From Streptomyces kanamyceticus (GTDB lineage Bacteria; Actinomycetota; Actinomycetes; Streptomycetales; Streptomycetaceae): a DNA stretch of 64,000 nt. The stretch is taken from assembly GCF_008704495.1 (NCBI RefSeq), contig NZ_CP023699.1, positions 2,108,001 through 2,172,000 of the forward strand, given 5' to 3'. This document shows positions 25,728 to 33,862 of the stretch, piece by piece; positions within the stretch are counted from its first letter, which is position 1, and each line of letters starts with the position of its first letter. A program made the position numbers and the translations under genes. Under the pieces are notes generated by a model that was not told where the DNA came from, did no database searches, and was given only the letters and a program-made list of their open reading frames with translations.

Positions 25728-27332
25728 ATGACGACACCCGCTGTCGCTTCACCGCGCCTGAGCGGTGCCGAACTCGTGCTGCGCGTTCTCCGGGAAGAAG
25801 GCGTCGACCACGTCTTCGGCAACCCCGGGACCACCGAGCTCCCCTTGATCCAGCAGTTGGCAGACCAACACGACATCACCTACGTGCTAGCACTCCAGGA
25901 GGCCTCCGCGGTCGCCATGGCGGACGGCCACGCCCGCATCACCGGCCGCCCGTCCTTCGTCAACCTGCACGCGGCCGCGGGCCTCGGCAACGGCATCGGC
26001 GCGCTGACCAACGCCGCCGCCGCCCGCGTACCCATGGTGGTCACCGCAGGGCAGCAGGACCTGCGCCACCTCATCCGCGACCCGGTACTGGCGGGCGACC
26101 TGACAGGTCTGGCCACGCCCACCGTCAAGTGGGCCCACGAGGTCGGCACCCGTGAGGAACTCGGCGAGGTGCTGAGCCACGCCTTCCGGGTCGCGCAGGC
26201 ACCACCGACAGGTCCGGTGTTCGTCTCACTGCCGATGAACCTGCTGGACGAGCTCGGCCCGCCCCCGCCGCGACGTACGGCCGTGCGTTTCGCCGCCGCC
26301 GCGCCCACGGACGAACTCGCCAAGCGGCTGAACGAAACCCCGGCCGACGACATCGCGCTGGTCTACGGGGATGAACTGGCGCGCCACGCCCCGGCCGAGG
26401 GTCTGGCCCTTGCCGAGGCCCTCGGCGCCCCGGTGTGGGGAGCGGGCTGGCCGGCCACCAACCCCTTCCCCACAACACACGCGCTGTGGCGTGGCTATCT
26501 GCCCACGCATCTGCCGGGCATCCGCTCCATGCTCGCTCCGTTCCGACTGGTACTCGTCGTGGGAACCCGGACCTTCCCGCTCTACTACCCCTACGCTCCC
26601 GGCCCGCTGTTGGACGAGGACACCCACGTCGTCCAGATCTCCGCCGATCCGACGGGCCCCGGCCGCGACACCCCGGTCGACCGCGCACTGAACGGGCACC
26701 TGAGGCCCACGCTGCGCGACCTGCTCGCGTCACTGCCCGCCTCGGAGACTCCCGCACGAAAGGCGACAGCACCGCCAACCAGTCCCGCAGACAAGCCACT
26801 TGATCTGGAGAGTCTCTCCATGGCTCTGGCCGACGCGCTTCCCGACGACGCCCTGGTCGTCGACGAGGCGCCGCACGCAGCACGGAGCATCCGCGCCGCA
26901 CTGCGCCTGGAGGAGGCGAACCGGTACCAGTGGGTGTCGGGCGGCCTCGGGTGGGCCATGCCCGCGGCCATCGGCGTCAGCCTGGCCCACCCGGGCGGAC
27001 GGGTGCTGTGCACGGTCGGCGACGGCGCCACCATGTACTGCCCCCAATCCCTGTGGACCGCAGCCCACTTGGGCCTGCCGATCGGCTTCGTGGTCGCCAA
27101 CAACCGTGAGTACCGCGTCCTGAAGGACAACTGGCACCACCGGCAACCGGGAGCGAAACGCCTCCTCGGCATGGACCTGACCCAACCCACGGTCGACTTC
27201 GGCGCCCTGGGCCGGTCCATGGGGGTGCCCAGCCGAAGTGTCAGCACGAGCGGCGAGCTCATGGCAGCCATGCGGGACGGGTACGGCACCGGAGGTCCCT
27301 TCCTCGTCGAGGCCGTCCTCGACGAGAGCTAG
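25728..27332 (+). CDS. Benzoylformate-decarboxylase-like thiamine-diphosphate enzyme
   Basis: 534 residues from ATG 25728 after CTGGAG. It resembles MdlC: FGNPGTTELPLI at the ThDP-contact loop, LQEASAVAMADGHAR with the catalytic Glu, and NLHAAAGLGNGIGAL with the His that corresponds to His70 of benzoylformate decarboxylase. The C-terminal cofactor motif is GDG (about residue 430) with NN about 27 residues later (TVGDGATMY to VVANNREYRVLK). The reaction is probably decarboxylation (or carboligation) of an aryl 2-oxo acid. Given the chorismate mutase-prephenate dehydratase upstream, phenylpyruvate or a derived phenylglyoxylate is the likely substrate. Spacing is 93 bases, same strand. DNA directly after its stop is decayed sequence. 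Confidence 0.85.
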   Translation: MTTPAVASPRLSGAELVLRVLREEGVDHVFGNPGTTELPLIQQLADQHDITYVLALQEASAVAMADGHARITGRPSFVNLHAAAGLGNGIGALTNAAAARVPMVVTAGQQDLRHLIRDPVLAGDLTGLATPTVKWAHEVGTREELGEVLSHAFRVAQAPPTGPVFVSLPMNLLDELGPPPPRRTAVRFAAAAPTDELAKRLNETPADDIALVYGDELARHAPAEGLALAEALGAPVWGAGWPATNPFPTTHALWRGYLPTHLPGIRSMLAPFRLVLVVGTRTFPLYYPYAPGPLLDEDTHVVQISADPTGPGRDTPVDRALNGHLRPTLRDLLASLPASETPARKATAPPTSPADKPLDLESLSMALADALPDDALVVDEAPHAARSIRAALRLEEANRYQWVSGGLGWAMPAAIGVSLAHPGGRVLCTVGDGATMYCPQSLWTAAHLGLPIGFVVANNREYRVLKDNWHHRQPGAKRLLGMDLTQPTVDFGALGRSMGVPSRSVSTSGELMAAMRDGYGTGGPFLVEAVLDES

Positions 27333-27373
27333 AACGCGCGACAGCACGGGCTTTCCGATGTCACCAACCCCGT

Positions 27374-27947
27374 GTAGGCGAAGAAGACATCAAGGCCCTG
27401 ACGCGGCTGGCAGAAAACCGGAACGCCATGCAGCACTACGGCCTGACCGGAACATCCACCGAGGCGCAAGCCATCGAGGCGCGGGCCGCCGCCGTGCTCG
27501 GTTTCCTCATCCGCTTCCCTGACGAGGAGCTGTTGCCGGCGCTCACAGAGGCCGAACGCAGCGCTGTACAGGGTGAGCTAAGCGAGATCCGTGCCAGCTT
27601 GATCTGGATCTGTCGTTTCACGACGAAACGGATGCAGCGCCTGATTGTCGACGTCGAACCGTTCCGTACTTGCACCGTGGAGTGCAGCGACTGCTATCAG
27701 CTCGCCCTCGTCGTGAGCGTTCCCGAGGGGGCGCGCTGCTACTTCTGCTGGAGCCGGCGCCCCATCGACGAGGCAATGCGGCTCTACTGCATCGCGACGT
27801 CCGGACGGCCAACCGTCGGCTCTCTGCTTCACCTGCGGTGAGAACACCGTCGCGAAGCCGCTGTGCATGCTGTGCAGCAGGCCCTTCGAGCCGGTCCGCC
27901 ACGAACGCGGCTGCGCAGAGTGCATACGCCGAACACGAGAGCAGTGA
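27374..27947 (+). pseudogene. Frameshifted zinc-ribbon hypothetical gene
   Basis: Protein-like sequence begins in frame at about 27374 (VGEEDIKALTRLAENRNAM), ahead of the first ATG at 27428, so the true start is missing. The frame runs through VECSDCYQL and ARCYFCWSRRP (two CxxC pairs) and ends at a stop at 27841. The neighbouring frame then continues with ALCFTCGENTVAKPLCMLCSRPF and HERGCAECIRRT to a stop at 27947, more CxxC pairs of the same protein. A single frameshift between about 27770 and 27830 explains this. The original product was probably a small multi-zinc-ribbon protein. The absent start lies within 45 bases of the ThDP gene stop, so a recombination joint near 27335-27370 is likely. 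Confidence 0.65.
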
Positions 27948-28287
27948 ACAGCTGCGAGAGCACCAACTGGTTCGCATTCTTGGACGTTGGCACGGACCGC
28001 CGGTACGTGTCGGGCGCCGGTATCGGCGAGATGCTGCGCGGGATGGCGAAGCAGGGGCCGACGCCGCAGCGATCTGAACACCGGCGGCTTCACGCAAAGG
28101 TGCGCATGCAACGCAGCTCGGATACACGCCCACGAGCCGAACCCCGCATGAGGCACCGGCCACTGGGAGAATCCTGGGAGATGATCTTCCCCCAGAGACT
28201 CATCGAGGCTTCGCCACGCCACCTCACAACAACGCTCTGAACTGCACGTTTACGGGCGCCGCAGATGTGGATCACGACCGAACCTCA

Positions 28288-28322
28288 TTCGGGACGAAGA
28301 GGTCGTGGGTTCAAACCCGCCC
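28288..28322 (+). other. 3'-half tRNA-Pro(CGG) fragment, probable att remnant
   Basis: The stretch reads TTCGGGA (anticodon loop with CGG), then the 3' anticodon stem CGAAG, variable bases AGGTC and the T-arm GTGGGTTCAAAC. No matching 5' half (acceptor, D-arm, 5' anticodon stem) precedes it, and the bases after the T-loop no longer pair. Integrative elements such as pSAM2 use the 3' half of a tRNA-Pro gene as attachment site and leave exactly this piece at one junction. It is a remnant, not a working tRNA. Confidence 0.65.
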
Positions 28323-28499
28323 GCCCGGCACTCCGGACCCAGGTCGGTGCCCTGATCCACCGGCTGAGCCAGTTCTTCTACGCGCTGAGTAGCTGAGATG
28401 AAAGGCACTCTCACGGACTCAGCGGACGGCGGTCGAAGAAGCGCCACGAGCGAGTCCGGGCAGCAGGTGACCGGCACCGTCGCAAAACGGTTGTCCAAC

Positions 28500-28699
28500 A
28501 TGTGGAACCGCGTGAACCTGCCCGTCCCTGAATTGCGCCAGCAGAAACTGCAGGGCAACGCCCTGCGGGCGAAGAGACCGACGCCCACCTCGTCCGCCTG
28601 GGCTGGCTGCCCCTGCGCGTCTGGGAACACGAGGCCGTCGACACCGCCGTCGACAGGGTGGTGGAAGCACTCGCCCACCGAGGCCATCCCCCGCTCTAG
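28500..28699 (+). pseudogene. Remnant of a very-short-patch-repair (Vsr) endonuclease gene
   Basis: One frame from 28500 gives PELRQQKLQGNALR, like the Vsr segment before the RD motif. After a frameshift near 28565 another frame gives EETDAHLVRLGWLPLRVWEHE followed by a helical tail to a TAG at 28699; GWxxxRVWEHE is characteristic of Vsr nucleases. The N-terminal half, including the MSRIRSKDT region, is absent. Vsr repairs T:G mismatches arising from cytosine-5 methylation and normally accompanies a DNA methyltransferase, which is not present here. Confidence 0.7.
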
Positions 28700-28809
28700 A
28701 CCCCGGCCCTCTGTCTCTCGGTGCACCCTGTTCCCGCAGGACAGCCCCGATCGTCAGACCCTCCCCGTAGCGTTGTGAGTCCCACTCGTGACGGCTGCGG
28801 GGAACACCA

Positions 28810-29969
28810 ATGGACGACGACCTTCATATCGACAGCGACGAAGACCTCTTCCGCAACCCCGTCTACTACGAACCGGCCGGCCACAACGTCGACCTGCGCC
28901 GTCCCGACCTCGGCGCCCCGCAAGGCAAAGACCTCCTGAACGTGCTCCTGCGCAGGCGAGGGCGTGCCCCCGTCGACAAGCGCGGGCTCATCTGCCCCGA
29001 CTGCCGGGACCTCCGCGGCCGGTGCGTCCCCATGTACCTCGTTCAGCGTGACGACGTATGGCTTGCTCCCACTACCGGAACTCGGGGAGAAGCCCATCAG
29101 CCACGAATCCGATGAGCACCTCGCCCGCAAGGAACGCGTCGCGAAGGACTCCGAAGATCACGGCTTCCACGCCGACACCGTCTTGGGCTACGAGCCTCAG
29201 CTGGGCGCCCAGACAGCCCGCGGAATGCCTGCACGGGAGGGGTTCCGGCGCCGCAGCGGAATTCAGTCGGTTTGGGACTTCGCCGACCCCGACCACGCGT
29301 GCATCGGCGCCGTCCCTTACGTTCGCACGCCCAACCTGCCGGCCTCCGTCATCCGTGTGCAGAAGAACCCCGTCGCGGTCCAAGACGGAAATTTCGTCCT
29401 AGAGGAGGGCCAGTGCAGCTAAAACGGCGCGCTCACCCGGTGCCCGGAGAAGCCCTACGACCCCTGAGAACCCCACCGACGCCGGGTACTGCGAGGGCTG
29501 GCATCGCGTCCTCATGCCCGCCCATCAGTCGAGCACCTTCACAGGGGAAGGCGGCCTGACCCTCACCCGGTTCATCGTGGAAGCTGCGGCCGGTGAGCGG
29601 ATCCCGTTCCAGCGGGGCGGCCACCACCGTTGGCTCCCCGCACAGCAGTGGCAGCAGTACCTCGAGGCGAACGGGCCCGCCCTGGACGACAAGAAGCGCC
29701 AGCCATCCGTACTACAGGGGGACCGGCGCGACAGGTGCGCCGAGGACCGTCCGGCTTCAGCGGTGCGGGCTGAACCGAAGCCGAGGCGTGGCAGCCGAGC
29801 AAGTGTCCTCGAGTCCCGCCACCGGGAAACCGAGATCGCCAGTGTCGCGGTCGACGCGTCGGGTCAAGCGATCCCGCTCTGCCGTTTCAGCCGTGGTCAG
29901 TCGGCAAGCCTTCCAGGACCCGAGGGGCTGCCCGAGCACTTCTCGTGCCGCAGGAAGCATGAGGCGTGA
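28810..29969 (+). pseudogene. Decayed CoiA-like / zinc-finger competence-type gene
   Basis: Three consecutive frames appear to be parts of one protein. Frame one (ATG 28810) runs LICPDCRDLRGRCVPMYLVQRDDVW and then loses sense. Frame two carries LGEKPISHESDEHLARKERVAKDSEDHGFHADTVLGYEPQL and ends at 29422. Frame three carries TDAGYCEGWHRVLMPAHQ and GLTLTRFIVEAAAGERIPFQ to 29969. The ISHESDEHxxRKERVAxxxExxGF block is typical of competence-protein CoiA-like nuclease-fold proteins. At least two frameshifts and an internal deletion make this a pseudogene. It lies in the graveyard between the tRNA-Pro fragment and the intact gene at 30086. Confidence 0.6.
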
Positions 29970-30085
29970 TTGTCGGCCACCTCTGACCGCCCCCGACCAA
30001 CGCTCCGGGGCAGTCTCAACTACGTTGTCAGTACCGGATGGCAGGCTGATCACTACCCGCCGCGAACCATCCTCAGGAGAACAGC

Positions 30086-30721
30086 ATGAACACCGCCGGC
30101 CTCGGCCCGCTGGCCATAACGCGTCACAGCGGCAATGAACCGATCCGGGCCAGCGGGGAAACGGTGGGCAGACTCGGCGACTTCTGGAGCTGGGCGTGCT
30201 CCGACCTGGCCAACAACACCATGCGCGGCATCTTGGCCGAGTACCTCGTTGCCACAGCGCTCGGCGCCGCCAGCGGCACCCGAACAGAATGGGACACCGT
30301 CGACATCCGTACGCCCGAGAAGTGGCGTGTGGAGGTGAAGTCGTCGGCGTACCTGCAGTCGTGGGCACAAAGCCAGTTGTCGGAGATCTCGTTCTCCATC
30401 GCTCCGGCCTCCGGATGGGACGCCCAGACCGGCTCCACCTCGCCCGAAATACTGCGACGCTCCGACATGTACGTCTTCTGCCTGCTGCACCACCAGGACA
30501 AGCAGACCCTCGATCCCCTGGTTCTCGACCAATGGACCTTCTACGTCCTGCCCACCGCAGTCCTGAACGATCGGTGCCCGAACCAGAAAACGATCAGACT
30601 GTCCAGCCTGGAGCGCCTCCGCCCGCTGAAGACCGACTTCACCGGCCTGCCGAAGGCCACCGCTGCGTGTGCCGAAGGCACGCGACAGCCGCCGGACTAT
30701 GGGGATCAGCCCCCGCTGTGA
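30086..30721 (+). CDS. PD-(D/E)XK nuclease-like protein
   Basis: 211 residues, ATG 30086 with AGGAG 7 bases upstream. No named family was recognised, but RGILAEYLVATALGAA, EWDTVDIRT and VEVKSSAYLQSWAQSQLSEISFSI follow the order of a restriction-endonuclease fold: a Glu in the first helix, then Asp, then the E-x-K of VEVKSS with a following glutamine-containing helix. The middle of the protein discusses no other domain. It sits among decayed restriction-repair-type genes, which favours a defence or mobile-element nuclease. It appears intact, unlike its upstream neighbours. No partner methyltransferase is visible. Confidence 0.55.
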   Translation: MNTAGLGPLAITRHSGNEPIRASGETVGRLGDFWSWACSDLANNTMRGILAEYLVATALGAASGTRTEWDTVDIRTPEKWRVEVKSSAYLQSWAQSQLSEISFSIAPASGWDAQTGSTSPEILRRSDMYVFCLLHHQDKQTLDPLVLDQWTFYVLPTAVLNDRCPNQKTIRLSSLERLRPLKTDFTGLPKATAACAEGTRQPPDYGDQPPL

Positions 30722-30792
30722 GCTTTGCCCCCTCCACTCATGTCCGCGGAGCCCTTCGAATCAGCGCTCTACCACTCCCCGGCCGACCTTCG

Positions 30793-30834
30793 CTGGGGAG
30801 AATCTGGGGAGAATGCGCTGCGCTGGGGAGTGCG
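30793..30834 (+). repeat. Repeat B: copy of the ~40-bp element at 11050
   Basis: Contains GGGGAGAATCTGGGGAGAAT and then GCGCTGGGGAG, matching repeat A with a few substitutions and in the same orientation. It contains three CTGGGGA units. It lies between the nuclease-like gene and the hypothetical gene at 31013. Confidence 0.6.
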
Positions 30835-31012
30835 CAATCGCCTCCCCCACCTGCGGTTGCACACCTGTCGAGAGCCTCGGCTCCAGTCGAGCGCTTGCTG
30901 TTGTCCGTTGCCGAGAGTGGCTGACGAGGCGTTCGGCATCGGACGAAAACCCGTTGCCTGCCGGTCGCCCTCCTGGTGCGATGCAGGTGTTTCGACGGCG
31001 GGAGGGGACGGC

Positions 31013-32020
31013 TTGGCCGTGTTCGGGTGTGCGGGTTGCGGTGCGGTGCTGACGGCGGCGGTGTCGGAGGTGGCATTGCGGATCCACCTGCGCGACACCC
31101 ACTGGGAGAGGTTGCACCCGCCCCTCCTGGAGGTGGGGACGTATGCCGTCGACCCCGAGCCGTACGGTCCGCCCTGGCGGACGTGGGAGGAGTGCGGTGC
31201 CCAGGAGGCGGCAGCGCGAGGAATCTTCGCCCCGTCCGGCAACCTGTCCGACGGACCGTCGGACACCGTCCTCCTGGCGCCCGGCGACATGCGCGGCACC
31301 ACACTGATCCTCGAACGGGCCGCGGGCTACTGCATGGGCATCGACGGACGGGACGGGCCGAACCTCGCCTGCCTGAGCTGCGATCTTCCCGTTGGGACAA
31401 GGATCGACGATTGCGGGTGCTGGCAGGTCGTCCGACTCCTCCCGCAGGCGATCGTGCGGCTGCCCGGCCCGCCGGAGCGGCCCGTCATGGACTGGCCAGA
31501 GCTGCTGGGCAGCAGCGCGTTGTGGCAACGGCTCGGCGAGTACCGGGACATCCCGGCGGGCGTGGCCCTCGCCCACGTCGTGGTGGCCGCCAAAGGCTGT
31601 CCGGTAGAGGTGGCGCCTGGCCCGGCCGCCGACCTCCTCGGCCCAACCCTCGCCGCGCTACTGCCCGCAAGAGAAGGCGCTAAGCGGCTGGGCCTGGCGG
31701 GACCGGGGCTCGGTGGGTCGGCCGCCGAGCTGGTGCTGGTGCCGGTCCATCCGCAGACCGGCGAGATGTGGCAGCCGAGCGGCGGCGCCGTGGCCGTGCC
31801 CGTCGAAGCCACGCTCTGGGCCGAGTTGGCCTCCCCGACGCATCGCGTACGGCTGCCGACGGTCGGTGGACTGCCGACGGGCGTAGAACGCGATGATCCG
31901 CTGCCGCCCCACCCGCGGACGCGGTTCCGGCCGTCCGGCGACGCGTTCCGGCGCACACTGGCGCGGCTGCCCGCCGTCCGGGAACCATGGCTGCGGGAGA
32001 TCTACGACCGCGGGTATTGA
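31013..32020 (+). CDS. Conserved hypothetical protein with zinc-binding cysteines
   Basis: About 335 residues. The open frame begins at 30725 but its first 96 codons read through repeat B and are not protein-like. TTG 31013 lies 6 bases after GGAGGG and is the best start; GTG 31019 is an alternative. The product begins LAVFGCAGCGAVLTAAVSEV (a CxxC pair). It continues VGTYAVDPEPYGPPWRTWEE, TVLLAPGDMRGTTLILERAAGYCMGIDGRDGPNLACLSCDLPVGTRIDDC (more Cys pairs) and WQVVRLLPQAI. I recall similar uncharacterised Streptomyces proteins, but no function. It converges with the LLM gene of the RiPP-like operon. Confidence 0.65.
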   Translation: MAVFGCAGCGAVLTAAVSEVALRIHLRDTHWERLHPPLLEVGTYAVDPEPYGPPWRTWEECGAQEAAARGIFAPSGNLSDGPSDTVLLAPGDMRGTTLILERAAGYCMGIDGRDGPNLACLSCDLPVGTRIDDCGCWQVVRLLPQAIVRLPGPPERPVMDWPELLGSSALWQRLGEYRDIPAGVALAHVVVAAKGCPVEVAPGPAADLLGPTLAALLPAREGAKRLGLAGPGLGGSAAELVLVPVHPQTGEMWQPSGGAVAVPVEATLWAELASPTHRVRLPTVGGLPTGVERDDPLPPHPRTRFRPSGDAFRRTLARLPAVREPWLREIYDRGY

Positions 32021-32088
32021 CCCGGCAGCATTGGATCCTCATTGAGGTGGCCAATGAACAGTCACGTTCGAACGAACCAATTCGCGGG

Positions 32089-33057
32089 TCACTTGGCTGC
32101 TTGCATGAGGATCTCGTACGACAGTGCCCGGTCGGCGAAGTCCTCCATGACGGTCAGGGTGATGAGTTCGTCGAGGGCGAGGTCGTTGGCGTATTGGTGG
32201 AGGGCCGCTTCGGCCGTGGACCGGTCGCCGCAGATCCATTCCTTGGCCCGGGTGTCGGCCATGCTGTGCTGGTGGTTGGACGTCTGTGCCGTGCGCTTCG
32301 GATCGATGGGATCGATGGGTGTGCGGTTCCCCCGGCTCTCGCCCAGGAGGTGCTCCGCGTAGGTGCGGGCGAGTTGGGCGGCGCGTTTGTGGGTCTTCGC
32401 CAGGTATACGCCTGCGCTGGCCATGGCGTACGGGTGGGGGTGTGCGGGCGAAGGCCGGTACGACTGGCGGTACGCCGTGAGCGTGTCCTGGGCTCTTGTG
32501 GTGCCGAGGTGGCCGGCGAAGGCGAAGGGGAGGCCGAGGCGGGCCGCTGTCAGGGCGACGGGGACGCTGCCCCCGAGGATCCACACGGGTACCGATGTGT
32601 GGTGGGGCATTGCGGTCGGGGTGCTGTGGGAGAGGTATCGCTGCAGTTCTTCGATCTGGGTGGCGAACGCGGTCGGCGAGGCGGCGGGGAGGGTCCCTCG
32701 AAGGGTGGTGCTCAGCGTCGGGCTGCCGGCCAGGGCGCGGCCCACGCCCAGGTCGATGCGGGAGCCGTACAGGGCGGTCAGGGTGGTGAAGGCTTCAGCG
32801 ACGCGGAGTGTTGAGTGGTTGGGGAGCATGACGCCGCCGGATCCCACGCGAATGGTGGTCGTGGCGGATGCGATGGCCGCTGTGACGACCTCCGGAGTAG
32901 TGGCCGCCGCCGCGGGGTTGTCGTGGTGCTCCGCGATCCAGTAGCGGGTGTAGCCCAGTGCTTCTGCGTGTTGCGCCAGTTCCACGCTGGTGCGCAGTGC
33001 CGCAGTGCCGGTGGTTCCGGCGAAGACGGGAGCGGTGTCGAGGACGGAGAGCTTCAT
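32089..33057 (-). CDS. LLM-class flavin-dependent oxidoreductase (MsnO8-like)
   Basis: 322 residues. The luciferase-like TIM barrel is complete: MKLSVLDTAPVFAG, HAEALGYTRYWIAEHHDNPAAAATTPEVVTAAIAS, IRVGSGGVMLPNHSTLRVAEAF, DLGVGRALAGSP and VPVWILGGSVPVALTAARLGLPFAFAGHLG. It lies 10 bases after the ABC permease and is the last gene of the operon that starts with the precursor peptide at 37269. Luciferase-like enzymes can oxidise or reduce peptide side chains; an LLM-family F420H2-dependent enzyme (LanJC type) reduces dehydroalanine in some lanthipeptides. A tailoring role on the peptide is therefore possible but inferred from position. Cofactor (FMN or F420) is not decided. Confidence 0.85.
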   Translation of the reverse strand: MKLSVLDTAPVFAGTTGTAALRTSVELAQHAEALGYTRYWIAEHHDNPAAAATTPEVVTAAIASATTTIRVGSGGVMLPNHSTLRVAEAFTTLTALYGSRIDLGVGRALAGSPTLSTTLRGTLPAASPTAFATQIEELQRYLSHSTPTAMPHHTSVPVWILGGSVPVALTAARLGLPFAFAGHLGTTRAQDTLTAYRQSYRPSPAHPHPYAMASAGVYLAKTHKRAAQLARTYAEHLLGESRGNRTPIDPIDPKRTAQTSNHQHSMADTRAKEWICGDRSTAEAALHQYANDLALDELITLTVMEDFADRALSYEILMQAAK

Positions 33058-33067
33058 GGTCGGTCGG

Positions 33068-33862
33068 TCACCTTTCCCGGGTGACGCGGTCGGCTCGGGT
33101 CAGCATCGGCACGGCCGTAGCCGCCGCGATCATCGCCCACAGGGCTGCCCAGAGCAGGCCGGAGGGATCGCCTGACCAGGTGCCGCGCAGCCAAGCGACC
33201 TGGTAGGTGAGCGGGTCGGCGTGGGCCAGGGCACGCAGGTAACCCGGTGCGGAGTCCAGGGGGTAGAAGAGCGGTGCCGCCAGCACGACGGGCAGGGCGG
33301 TGATCGTCAGGAGGAAGTCGCGTGTGGCGTACGACTGGACGCGGGCGGCGACGGCTGCTCCGGTGGCGATCCAACCGGCGTCGACGAGGAGCGCGGTGAG
33401 CACCGTGGTCGTCAGGTGCGGCGCCGATACGTCGGCGAGGCCGCCCAGTGCGGCGGCGAGGACGAGGACCAGGGCGAGTTGGGCGAGGAAGACCGCGCCG
33501 AGGATCGTGACGATGCTCGACAGGTATCCGGCGGGGCCGCCTCCGTGCAGGGTGTAGAGGGCGAACACACCCCATTTGCGGTCGTTGGCGACATCCGAGA
33601 TGGCAGCGGTGCCTGAGCGGAACGCGAGCATCGCGAGCATGCCCGGGACGACGAACGCGAGATACGTGCCCAGGCTCTGGTTCTGCCCGGAGGCAACCGC
33701 TCCGCCGATTCCGGCGGCGAGGAAGAGCAGGTAGGCGATCGGCTCGATGATCCGGCCGTAGTAGACCTGTCGCCAGTTCCACAGCGAGAGCCAGTGGAAG
33801 CGGACCGCGATCAGGGGGCGGGCGAGACGGCGCGCCTGCGGGGGCGTCTGCAGGGTGCTCAT
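33068..33862 (-). CDS. ABC-2 type transporter permease
   Basis: 264 residues from ATG 33862, overlapping the stop of the ATPase gene (ATGA). Six predicted membrane helices, with the first around YGRIIEPIAYLLFLAAGIGGAV and an amphipathic N-terminal segment. The ISDVANDRKWGVFALYTLHGGG loop and ATRDFLLTITALPVVLAAPLFYPLDSAPGYLRALAHADPLTYQVAWLRG are typical of ABC-2 exporters. It should export the product of the peptide operon or confer self-immunity with the ATPase at 33859-34611. Confidence 0.88.
   Translation of the reverse strand: MSTLQTPPQARRLARPLIAVRFHWLSLWNWRQVYYGRIIEPIAYLLFLAAGIGGAVASGQNQSLGTYLAFVVPGMLAMLAFRSGTAAISDVANDRKWGVFALYTLHGGGPAGYLSSIVTILGAVFLAQLALVLVLAAALGGLADVSAPHLTTTVLTALLVDAGWIATGAAVAARVQSYATRDFLLTITALPVVLAAPLFYPLDSAPGYLRALAHADPLTYQVAWLRGTWSGDPSGLLWAALWAMIAAATAVPMLTRADRVTRER

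Noticed and set aside
28288..28322. Functional tRNA gene
   Set aside because: The acceptor 5' strand, D-arm and 5' anticodon stem are absent and the T-stem is mismatched.
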